Below are positions 25,310-32,816 of a stretch of DNA of 64,000 bases, piece by piece; position 1 is the stretch's first letter; the number at the start of each line of letters is the position of its first letter. Source of the DNA: CAITJF01 sp032654645. GTDB taxonomy: Bacteria > Pseudomonadota > Gammaproteobacteria > Burkholderiales > Gallionellaceae. The notes below the pieces were generated by a model. It saw only the letters and a list, made by a program, of their open reading frames with translations. It was not told where the DNA came from and searched no databases. The position numbers and the translations under genes are program-made. The stretch covers positions 372,001 to 436,000 of the forward strand of contig JAULAW010000005.1 in NCBI GenBank assembly GCA_032654645.1. The letters are read 5' to 3'.

Positions 25310-25534
25310 AGTTCTTTCTTTCAGAGGGTGATTCGGTACAACCAAAATATGAGCAGGCCTCGCAAATTCCGCCTCTCACACCAACATACTTGCGTGGCCG
25401 CACACGGTCGTTCAATGAATAAATTCCTGGCATCCTGCCAAGGATGGCAAACCTACACCAGCATTGTAACGTGTCATGCCCGGCGCACGTGCCTGAGAAG
25501 TAAGGGGCCAGCTTTAGCAATGTACCGGGCAGAT

Positions 25535-25942
25535 TTATGGCTGAAAATGCGGCTCATCCCTGACGGATGACAAACACTCGTCCAGCGATAAGTCAGGATA
25601 AATTTCCCACCACTGCCCCGTATGCCTCATGTACGACAGGCCAAAACGCTTGTTGCCGATATAGGCCAGGCGGGCGAATCTTGTTTCAAAAAATGGGGAG
25701 ATGGCATTGGGGCCTGGGGAACAATATCTTGCGCAGAAGTAAAAGTAACTGTGATGCCATTTCGTAAAAATATCCACGACGTAGTTGAACCGTTCATTCT
25801 CTGCTGGAGGTTTGATGTGTGCGGGCTTCAGGGCGGACTCGACAAGCTGGTTAGCCCGTGTTTGAACTTCTGTCTTTAACGTATCCGGCAGCTTTGGTTT
25901 TAGTTGTTTTGGGCCGACAGGCCGCCATTGTTGCTTTGTCAT
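25535..25942 (-). CDS. Hypothetical protein (135 aa)
   Basis: A basic N-terminus (MTKQQWRPVGPKQLKPKLPD) is followed by a helical region and a compact C-terminal part rich in aromatic residues (FARLAYIGNKRFGLSYMRHTGQWWEIYPDLSLDECLSSVRDEPHFQP). The composition and codon use look coding. I have seen similar uncharacterised bacterial proteins but cannot assign a function. It stands alone between the EF-hand membrane protein and a repeat region. Confidence 0.65.
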   Translation of the reverse strand: MTKQQWRPVGPKQLKPKLPDTLKTEVQTRANQLVESALKPAHIKPPAENERFNYVVDIFTKWHHSYFYFCARYCSPGPNAISPFFETRFARLAYIGNKRFGLSYMRHTGQWWEIYPDLSLDECLSSVRDEPHFQP

Positions 25943-26389
25943 ATTGCTTTACTCCCATTCAACCCTAATACTATTCGCCGGTCATTCACCCCTGCTCGGG
26001 AGTGCCCGTGTATCTACTGCAATAGTATGGGGACACAGGGCTACCAAGCCGCCGAGCAGTATCTCGGTGAACGCCTTGGCGGGCGCATTGCCGCATGTGG
26101 AGATATATTTCATTCGAGTGCTACCTCAATCAGTAGGGCGCAATAACCAACGGGCATTGCGCCGTATGTGCGTCAAAACATTCGGTGCAATGCGCTACGC
26201 TTATTGCACCCTACGGGCTAGAAGTGTTATCTCATCAGTAGGGCGCGATAAGCCTGTCCTGAGCACAGTCGAAGGATGTAGCGCATTGTGCCGAATGTTT
26301 GAACGTAACTACGGCGCAATGCCCGTTGGTTATTGCGCCCGATCTCTGGATAATTTTGTCTGGTGGGTTACGCTACGCTAACCCACACT
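25943..26389. other. Intergenic region with a long inverted repeat
   Basis: Bases 26136-26340 form a large palindrome. The first 190 bases hold no recognised gene. The end (about 26360-26390) carries GGTGGGTTACGCTACGCTAACCCACA, a hairpin with no T-run, adjacent to the 3' end of hom. Confidence 0.55.
26136..26340. repeat. Palindrome with 63-base arms (family B related)
   Basis: The arms 26136-26198 and 26278-26340 are nearly perfect inverted copies, from GGGCGCAATAACCAACGGGC to ATTCGG..CAATGCGCTAC. The 79-base centre holds TTATTGCACCCTACGGGC and GTAGGGCGCGATAAGCC. It is an inverted pair of the GGTGCAATGCGCTAC repeat seen elsewhere. Confidence 0.75.
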
Positions 26390-27703
26390 TTATTTTCCCA
26401 ACTCTTCCAACCGCAACCGCGTCACCTTGCCCGCCACTACCGTCAGCTTCTCGATCTTTGCAATCGCCGCGTTGATGCGTTTCTCGCGTGTCTGATGGGT
26501 CAGCATAATCAGGTCGGTCTGGTCTTCGCCTTCGTCCGGTTCCTTCTGGATCACCGCGTCTATCGAAATCTGTTCGTCGGCCAGGATGCGCGTGATGTCG
26601 GCCAGCACGCCGGGTTTGTCCTGCACGCGCAGGCGCAGGTAATAACTGGTGACCACCTCGTCCATCGGCAATATCTTCAGGTCGGCCATCGCATCCGGCT
26701 GAAACGCGAGATGCGGCACGCGGTTCTCCGGGTCGGCGGTGTGCATGCGCGTCACGTCCACCAGGTCGGCGATCACCGCGCTGGCGGTCGGCTCCGCGCC
26801 CGCGCCCTTGCCGTAATACAGCGTCGCGCCGACCGCGTCGCCCTGCACCAGCACTGCGTTCATCGCGCCTTCCACGTTGGCGATCAGGCGTTTGGCGGGA
26901 ATCAGCGTCGGATGCACGCGCAGTTCTATACCTTCCGGTGTGCGCCGGGTAATGCCGAGCAGTTTGATGCGGTAGCCGAGTTGTTCGGCGTATTTGATGT
27001 CCGCCGCATCCAGTTTTGAAATGCCCTCGATGTAGGCTTTATCGAACTGCATCGAAGTTCCGAACGCGATTGCGGACAGGATGGTAATCTTGTGCGCCGC
27101 ATCCACGCCTTCGATATCGAAGGTCGGGTCGGCCTCGGCGTAACCCAGGCGCTGCGCCTCTTTCAGCACGGTGTCGAAACTCAGACCCTTGTCGCGCATC
27201 TCGGACAGGATGAAGTTGGTGGTGCCGTTGATGATGCCCGCGATCCATTCGATGCGGTTCGCGGTCAAGCCTTCGCGCAGAGCTTTGATGATGGGAATGC
27301 CGCCCGCCACTGCCGCCTCGAACGCGACTATCACGCCCTTGTCCTGCGCGGCCTTGAATATCTCGTTGCCGTGCGTCGCGAGCAGCGCCTTGTTCGCGGT
27401 GACCACATGCTTGCCATTCGCAATCGCTTCCAGCACCAGCTTTTTCGCCACACCATAGCCGCCGATCAACTCGATGACGATGTCCACTTCCGGATCGCTC
27501 ACCACGGAGAATGCGTCATCGGTCACGCGGCAGGCGCCGCCGGTGACTTTTTTTGCCAGTTCTATGTTTTTATCCGCCACCACGGTGATGCGGATGGGAC
27601 GCCCGGCGCGGCGGGTGATCTCCTCCGCATTGCGTTGCAGCACGGTGAATGTACCGCCGCCGACAGTGCCGATGCCTAGCAGGCCTACGTTGATTGGTTT
27701 CAT
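26390..27703 (-). CDS. hom: Homoserine dehydrogenase
   Basis: A 437-residue enzyme that reduces aspartate semialdehyde to homoserine in threonine and methionine synthesis. The N-terminal Rossmann motif is VGLLGIGTVGGGTFTVL. The substrate and catalytic region shows TANKALLATHG and GIINGTTNFILSEM, then LGYAEADPTFDIEGVDAAHK. A C-terminal ACT domain (LRLRVQDKPGVLADITRILAD) provides allosteric control, usually by threonine. The start MKPINVGLLG at 27703 is preferred over an upstream in-frame codon inside a palindromic repeat. The following gene is not thrC, which often accompanies hom in related bacteria. Confidence 0.95.
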   Translation of the reverse strand: MKPINVGLLGIGTVGGGTFTVLQRNAEEITRRAGRPIRITVVADKNIELAKKVTGGACRVTDDAFSVVSDPEVDIVIELIGGYGVAKKLVLEAIANGKHVVTANKALLATHGNEIFKAAQDKGVIVAFEAAVAGGIPIIKALREGLTANRIEWIAGIINGTTNFILSEMRDKGLSFDTVLKEAQRLGYAEADPTFDIEGVDAAHKITILSAIAFGTSMQFDKAYIEGISKLDAADIKYAEQLGYRIKLLGITRRTPEGIELRVHPTLIPAKRLIANVEGAMNAVLVQGDAVGATLYYGKGAGAEPTASAVIADLVDVTRMHTADPENRVPHLAFQPDAMADLKILPMDEVVTSYYLRLRVQDKPGVLADITRILADEQISIDAVIQKEPDEGEDQTDLIMLTHQTREKRINAAIAKIEKLTVVAGKVTRLRLEELGK

Positions 27704-27716
27704 TTGTGTGTTCCTT

Positions 27717-27798
27717 CGTAGGGGCGTATGGCATACGCCCTGTATATAACGCCCTTCCTGCCCATTTCCGCCATCAAGGGCGTATGCCATACGCCCCT
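27717..27798. repeat. Inverted repeat between alaA and hom
   Basis: AGGGGCGTATGGCATACGCC (27718) and GGGCGTATGCCATACGCCCC (27778) are inverted arms, each itself nearly palindromic, separated by about 40 bases. There is no T-run, so it is a palindromic repeat rather than a clear terminator. Confidence 0.65.
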
Positions 27799-27802
27799 GC
27801 GG

Positions 27803-29062
27803 TTATTTCCCGTAACGCTTGCGGTAATACTCCAGAAAATGCGCGATGCGCCCTATCGCGTCGGTGAGGTCATCCGCATTGGGCAGGAACACCACGCGGA
27901 AATGATCCGGGTGCGGCCAGTTAAAACCGCTGCCCTGCACCACCAGCACCTTTTCGGTCTCCAGCAATTCCAGGATAAATTTCTGGTCATCCGCTATCGG
28001 GTACATCTGCGGGTCGAGGCGCGGGAACAAGTACAGCGCAGCCCTCGGTTTGACGCAGGTCACGCCGGGGATGGCGGTCAGCAATTGATGGGCGAGATCG
28101 CGCTGTTTCGCCAGACGCCCGCCGGGCGCAACCAGGTCGTTGATGCTCTGGTAGCCGCCCAGCGCGGTCTGGATGGCGAATTGCCCCGGCACGTTGGAAC
28201 ACAGCCGCATCGAGGCCAGAATGCCGAGGCCGTCAATGTAATCCTGAGCGTGTTTCTTTTCGCCCGATACGATCATCCACCCGGCGCGATAGCCGCAGGC
28301 GCGGTAATTCTTGGACAGCCCGTTGAAGGTGACGAACAGTATGTCGTCCGCCAACGAGGCAATCGAAGTGTGGGTCACGCCGTCGTACAGCATCTTGTCG
28401 TAAATCTCATCGGCGAACACGATGAGCTGGTGCTGGCGCGCAATCTGGATAATCTCGCGCAACAAGTCGTCCGGATACAGCGCGCCGGTTGGGTTGTTCG
28501 GATTGATGATGACGATGGCGCGGGTGTTGGGCGTGATCTTGCTGCGGATGTCAGCCAGATCGGGCAGCCAGCCGCTCTGCTCGTCGCACAGGTAGTGGCG
28601 CGGCGTGCCTCCCCCCAGCGTCACTGCGGCTGTCCACAGCGGATAATCCGGCGTGGGCACCAGCACTTCATCGCCGGTATTCAGCAGCCCTTGCATGGAC
28701 ATCACGATGAGTTCGGAGGCGCCGTTGCCGATGAATATATCTTCCAGCTCCACCCCGGCAATTTTTTTCTGCTGGGTATAGTGCATGATGGCTTTGCGTG
28801 CGGGGAACAAACCTTTGGAATCGGAATATCCGGAAGCATCGGCCAGGTTGCGGATGACATCCTGCTGGATTTCTTCCGGCACTTCGAAGCCGAACGGCGC
28901 AAGGTTGCCGATGTTCAGCTTGATGATGCGGTGGCCCTCTTCCTCCATCTGCCTGGCGCGCTCCATCACCGGGCCGCGAATGTCGTAGCACACATTGGCG
29001 AGCTTGGTGGATTTCAGCACAGGGCGCACGGTAGCCGTATCGGTGATGTCAGGTCGTTTCAC
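27803..29062 (-). CDS. alaA: Glutamate-pyruvate aminotransferase (AlaA-like)
   Basis: A 419-residue class I/II PLP aminotransferase. The opening TKLANVCYDIRGPVMERARQMEEEGHRIIKLNIGN is characteristic of AlaA (YfbQ). The PLP-binding features are NPNNPTGALY, FADEIYDKMLYDG and the lysine in TFNGLSKNYRACGYRAGW; the C-terminal Arg is in FRVVFLPN. It probably makes alanine from pyruvate and glutamate. It lies upstream of hom on the same strand across a short palindromic repeat, so the two may be cotranscribed. The paralogue AlaC is an alternative name. Confidence 0.88.
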   Translation of the reverse strand: MKRPDITDTATVRPVLKSTKLANVCYDIRGPVMERARQMEEEGHRIIKLNIGNLAPFGFEVPEEIQQDVIRNLADASGYSDSKGLFPARKAIMHYTQQKKIAGVELEDIFIGNGASELIVMSMQGLLNTGDEVLVPTPDYPLWTAAVTLGGGTPRHYLCDEQSGWLPDLADIRSKITPNTRAIVIINPNNPTGALYPDDLLREIIQIARQHQLIVFADEIYDKMLYDGVTHTSIASLADDILFVTFNGLSKNYRACGYRAGWMIVSGEKKHAQDYIDGLGILASMRLCSNVPGQFAIQTALGGYQSINDLVAPGGRLAKQRDLAHQLLTAIPGVTCVKPRAALYLFPRLDPQMYPIADDQKFILELLETEKVLVVQGSGFNWPHPDHFRVVFLPNADDLTDAIGRIAHFLEYYRKRYGK

Positions 29063-29224
29063 AATGTTCTTTCAAATCAAACCAAAAATTCTATTATTCC
29101 AGCCATCCGCAATCCGGTAGAATTCGCTTGAAACCACGGGCTGCAAAGGCCGCAATTCTATCCGAGCAAGTCCCGGTCAGCAAATAAAGTGGCCAGCAAT
29201 CAAGCCAGCAAATGGAGACACCGC

Positions 29225-29593
29225 TTGAAACTGCATCTCAACACAACCACCACCCAGAACATTTTCACCGCCCACGGCGCGGGCTATGTAGCGGTCAGCG
29301 GCCAGCGCTTCGAGCACCCCATCGTGGTTACGCCGGAACAGGTATTCACCGACTGGCAACCGCAGGATTTTGATGCGCTGGATGAAAACCACTTTGCCTA
29401 TTTCCTTACCCTAAAACCGGAAATACTGCTGCTCGGCACCGGCGCGCAACAGCGCTTTTCGCACCCGCACCTGTACCGGCTACTGATTGAAGCACGCATC
29501 GGCGTGGAATGCATGCACACTGCCGCCGCCTGCCGCACCTACAACATCTTGATGGCGGAAGACCGCAAAGTGGTTGCGGCGATTTTGCTTTAA
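29225..29593 (+). CDS. Mth938/DUF498-family protein
   Basis: A 122-residue protein if it starts at TTG 29225, giving MKLHLNTTTTQNIFTAHGAGYVAVSG, which matches the usual N-terminus of this family; GGAGA lies at 29215. An in-frame GTG at 29189 would add 12 residues. Later motifs are ILLLGTGAQQRFSHPHL and ECMHTAAACRTYNILMAEDRKVVAAIL. Relatives are small domains found in bacteria and in mitochondrial NDUFAF3, a complex I assembly factor. The bacterial role is uncertain. It is divergent from alaA. Confidence 0.85.
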   Translation: MKLHLNTTTTQNIFTAHGAGYVAVSGQRFEHPIVVTPEQVFTDWQPQDFDALDENHFAYFLTLKPEILLLGTGAQQRFSHPHLYRLLIEARIGVECMHTAAACRTYNILMAEDRKVVAAILL

Positions 29594-29738
29594 GATGTGT
29601 ATCGCTACGCCCCATCCATCCTGCGCTGACTCAATATTCGCTTAGTGACAAGCTGTCGTTGAAACAAATAAGCCTGAGAATTTTTCAGTAGGGGTATCAT
29701 TGATAAAAGTGCTCTTCATCGGCGCTGGAGGAATAAGC

Positions 29739-32700
29739 ATGACTCCCAAAAAAGTAACGGAGAAAATCAAGCCTCATCCTTTGGCGCCTCAGATTAACCC
29801 TGTCGATCCGACAGAAAATATTCCGATCCCCGCATCCTTCCCCATCGTCGGCATTGGTGCTTCCGCCGGCGGGCTGGCGGCCTTTGAGGCATTTTTCTCC
29901 GGTATGCCCACCGACATCAATCCCGGCATGGCCTTTGTGCTGGTGCAGCATTTGGCGCCGAACCACGAGAGCATGCTCGCCGAACTCATCCGGCGCTATA
30001 CCCGCATGCATGTATTCGAAGTTGAGGATGGGATGGCGGTGCAGCCCAACTGCGTCTACATCATCCCACCCAACCGCGACATGGCGTTTCTGAACGGAAC
30101 TTTGCAATTGCTGGAGCCCTCAGCACCGCAGGGCCACAGACTGCCGATTGACTTCTTTTTTCGATCTCTGGCTCAGGATCTACACGAGCGTGCCATCTCC
30201 ATCGTGCTCACCGGCACCGGCAGCGACGGCACACTGGGCGTGCGTGCCATCAAGGGAGAGGGCGGCATGGTCATGGCACAAAGCCCCGATTCTGCCGAGT
30301 ACGACAGCATGCCACGCAGCGCCATCGCCACCGGACTGGTGGATTACGAACTGGCACCGGCCGAGATGCCCGCCCGGCTCATCGCCTACGCCGCTTACGC
30401 CTTTGGCAAGCACGCTCGGCCCGCCACCGCCTTGGCGCCCAAGACCGAGAGCGCACTGAAGAAGATAATAATTCTGGTGCGCGCCCAGACCGGCCACGAC
30501 TTTTCCCAGTACAAGCCAAGCACTATCCACCGGCGCATCGAACGGCGCATGGCCGTCCACCAGATCGAATCAATAGATGGCTACGTCAAGTATCTGCAAC
30601 AGACTTCGGTCGAGGTAGAGGCGCTGTTTCGCGACCTGTTGATCGGCGTGACAAATTTCTTCCGCGATCCCAACGCCTTCCAAGCGCTTGAGGAACAGGT
30701 CATCCCTAAGCTCTTTGCCAACAAACCCGCAGGCGGCATGATCCGCGTGTGGTCACCGGGATGCTCCACCGGCGAGGAAGCCTATTCCATCGCCATCCTC
30801 TTGCTGGAACACATGGAAGCGCTGAAGCAAAACTACACTTTTCAGATATTCGCCACCGACATTGACAGCCATGCGATTACCACGGCCCGAGCCGGCCTCT
30901 ACCCGGCCAGCATCGCCGCCGACCTCACGCCGGAACGGTTGGCGCGTTTTTTCACGGCAGAGCCCGGCGGCAGCGCGTACCGCATCCACAAAGGCATCCG
31001 CAACATGCTGATCTTTTCCGAGCAGGACGTAATTAAAGACTCGCCCTTTTCCAAACTCGACCTCATTAGTTGCCGCAACCTGCTGATCTATCTGGGCGGA
31101 GAGTTGCAGCAAAAGCTCATTTCCCTGTTTCACTACGCGCTAAACCCGGGTGGCATGCTCTTCTTAGGCGCTTCCGAAAGCGTGGGCGAGATTGGCAATC
31201 TGTTTGGCGTGCTGGACCGCAAAGCCAAGCTGTATCAGCGCAAGCAGGACATTCACAGCAAGCGGCGCACGTCCCTGAGTTTACTTCTCTCACCCATGAC
31301 GTCAAGGGATACGGCGCTGCCGCGAGTCGCCGCAAAGACTACATTCCCTGTGAAACTGCCGCTGCGCGAACTGACCGAACAGGCGCTGTTGCAGCAGATT
31401 GCCCCGTCCGGCGCGCTGGTCAACGACCAAGGAGATATCTTCTACTTGCATGGCCGCACTGGGATGTACCTAGAGCTGACACCGGGCGAAGTTGGCATTA
31501 ACAACATCATTAAAATGGCACGCGAAGGGCTGCAGCGCGAGCTGACTACCGCCCTGCACAAAGCCTCGGTGACAAAAGAGATCGTGCGAGTCCCAAGCCT
31601 GAGCGTCAAAACCAACGGGCACTTCACCAAGGCTAATCTGACCATCCGCCCGGTGGTGCTCCGCCATGAACTTCTCGAAGGGGCCAACCCTGCCGCGACA
31701 CCCGGAACCCCGCTATATCTGGTCATCCTGGAGGAAGCGCCAACCATCAACTCTGAACAGTTTCAGCAGGCTGCCCTGCATACCATTGCATTAGCGGACG
31801 ACCCCGCGACCCAAGCCGATCTTCGCATCGTGGCGCTCAAGCAGGAATTGCGGGCCAAGGAAGATTACCTCCAGACTGTTAATGAGGAACTGGAGAGCTC
31901 CAACGAAATGCTCGAGTCCTCGAACGAGGGAATGCTGTCCGCGAACGAAGAATTGCAATCAACCAACGAAGAGTTGGAAACATCCAAGGAGGAATTGCAA
32001 TCACTCAACGAGGAACTCATTACGGTCAACGCCGAATTGCAAACCAAGGTAACGGATTTATCGCGAGCCAACAACGATATGAACAATCTGTTGGGTGGCA
32101 CCGGCGTCGGCACCGTTTTTGTAGATCATCAACTGCGCATCCTGCGTTTCACCCCGGAAGCCCGACTGATCATCAACTTGATCCTGGGCGACGAAGGAAG
32201 GCCCGTGGCTCATATTGCTTCCAACCTGCTTGGCTATGACCGCTTGGTGGCGGACGTGCAGGCGGTGCTGGACACGCTAGTTCCCAAAGAGGTGAACGTG
32301 CAAACAACGACGGGTAAGTGGTACACCATGCGCATCCTGCCCTACCGCACGCTGGACAACGTGATCGAAGGCGCCGTGATCACCTTTGTTGACATCACTG
32401 AGATGGTGCTGACGCGGGAGGCGCTGCAAAAAGCCAATGAGGTGCTCCGTCTGGCGGTGGTTGTGCGCGATGCCCACTATGCCATCACCGTGCAGGACTT
32501 GAATGGCCGCATTCTGGCTTGGAACCCGGGCGCGGTGCGGATGTATGGTTGGAGTGAAGCCGAGGCGCTGCTGATGAACGTGCGCGACCGGATACCGCAG
32601 AGACTGCGTGAAGAAGCGTTGGCCAGGGTGCATCAGCTTAGCCTGGCTGAGATTCTGGAGCCGTACCTAACACATCGGATCACTAAAAATGGCTCTGTCG

Positions 32701-32816
32701 TGGAGGTCTCGTTGACCTCCACCGCGTTGGTGAATGAGGACGGGCAGATGTATGCGATTGCGACAACTGAACGGACGAGAGAATCAAAGACTGACCCAAC
32801 TACGGAGGCGCATTGA
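29739..32816 (+). CDS. CheB-CheR-PAS fusion chemoreceptor-modification-like protein
   Basis: A 1025-residue protein starting at ATG 29739 behind GGAGGAATAAGC. Residues about 30-210 form a CheB methylesterase domain with catalytic Ser in VGIGASAGGLAAFEAF, His in VQHLAPNHESM and Asp in TGSDGTLGVRAIKGEGG. About 220-490 form a CheR methyltransferase domain (RRIERRMAVHQ, VWSPGCSTGEEAYSIA, DIISCRNLLIYL-like FSKLDLISCRNLLIYL). A Glu/Asn/Ser-rich coiled coil (about 700-770) and two PAS domains follow. No receiver domain precedes CheB. Such hybrids are thought to act as signalling proteins outside classical chemotaxis. The stop overlaps the next gene. Confidence 0.92.
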   Translation: MTPKKVTEKIKPHPLAPQINPVDPTENIPIPASFPIVGIGASAGGLAAFEAFFSGMPTDINPGMAFVLVQHLAPNHESMLAELIRRYTRMHVFEVEDGMAVQPNCVYIIPPNRDMAFLNGTLQLLEPSAPQGHRLPIDFFFRSLAQDLHERAISIVLTGTGSDGTLGVRAIKGEGGMVMAQSPDSAEYDSMPRSAIATGLVDYELAPAEMPARLIAYAAYAFGKHARPATALAPKTESALKKIIILVRAQTGHDFSQYKPSTIHRRIERRMAVHQIESIDGYVKYLQQTSVEVEALFRDLLIGVTNFFRDPNAFQALEEQVIPKLFANKPAGGMIRVWSPGCSTGEEAYSIAILLLEHMEALKQNYTFQIFATDIDSHAITTARAGLYPASIAADLTPERLARFFTAEPGGSAYRIHKGIRNMLIFSEQDVIKDSPFSKLDLISCRNLLIYLGGELQQKLISLFHYALNPGGMLFLGASESVGEIGNLFGVLDRKAKLYQRKQDIHSKRRTSLSLLLSPMTSRDTALPRVAAKTTFPVKLPLRELTEQALLQQIAPSGALVNDQGDIFYLHGRTGMYLELTPGEVGINNIIKMAREGLQRELTTALHKASVTKEIVRVPSLSVKTNGHFTKANLTIRPVVLRHELLEGANPAATPGTPLYLVILEEAPTINSEQFQQAALHTIALADDPATQADLRIVALKQELRAKEDYLQTVNEELESSNEMLESSNEGMLSANEELQSTNEELETSKEELQSLNEELITVNAELQTKVTDLSRANNDMNNLLGGTGVGTVFVDHQLRILRFTPEARLIINLILGDEGRPVAHIASNLLGYDRLVADVQAVLDTLVPKEVNVQTTTGKWYTMRILPYRTLDNVIEGAVITFVDITEMVLTREALQKANEVLRLAVVVRDAHYAITVQDLNGRILAWNPGAVRMYGWSEAEALLMNVRDRIPQRLREEALARVHQLSLAEILEPYLTHRITKNGSVVEVSLTSTALVNEDGQMYAIATTERTRESKTDPTTEAH

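Noticed and set aside
27717..27798. Inverted repeat considered as a transcription terminator
   Set aside because: The stems are long but no T-run follows on either strand.
27728..29131. 467-codon plus-strand frame opposite alaA
   Set aside because: It is antisense to an aminotransferase with all expected motifs; its His/Gln-rich translation shows no family pattern.
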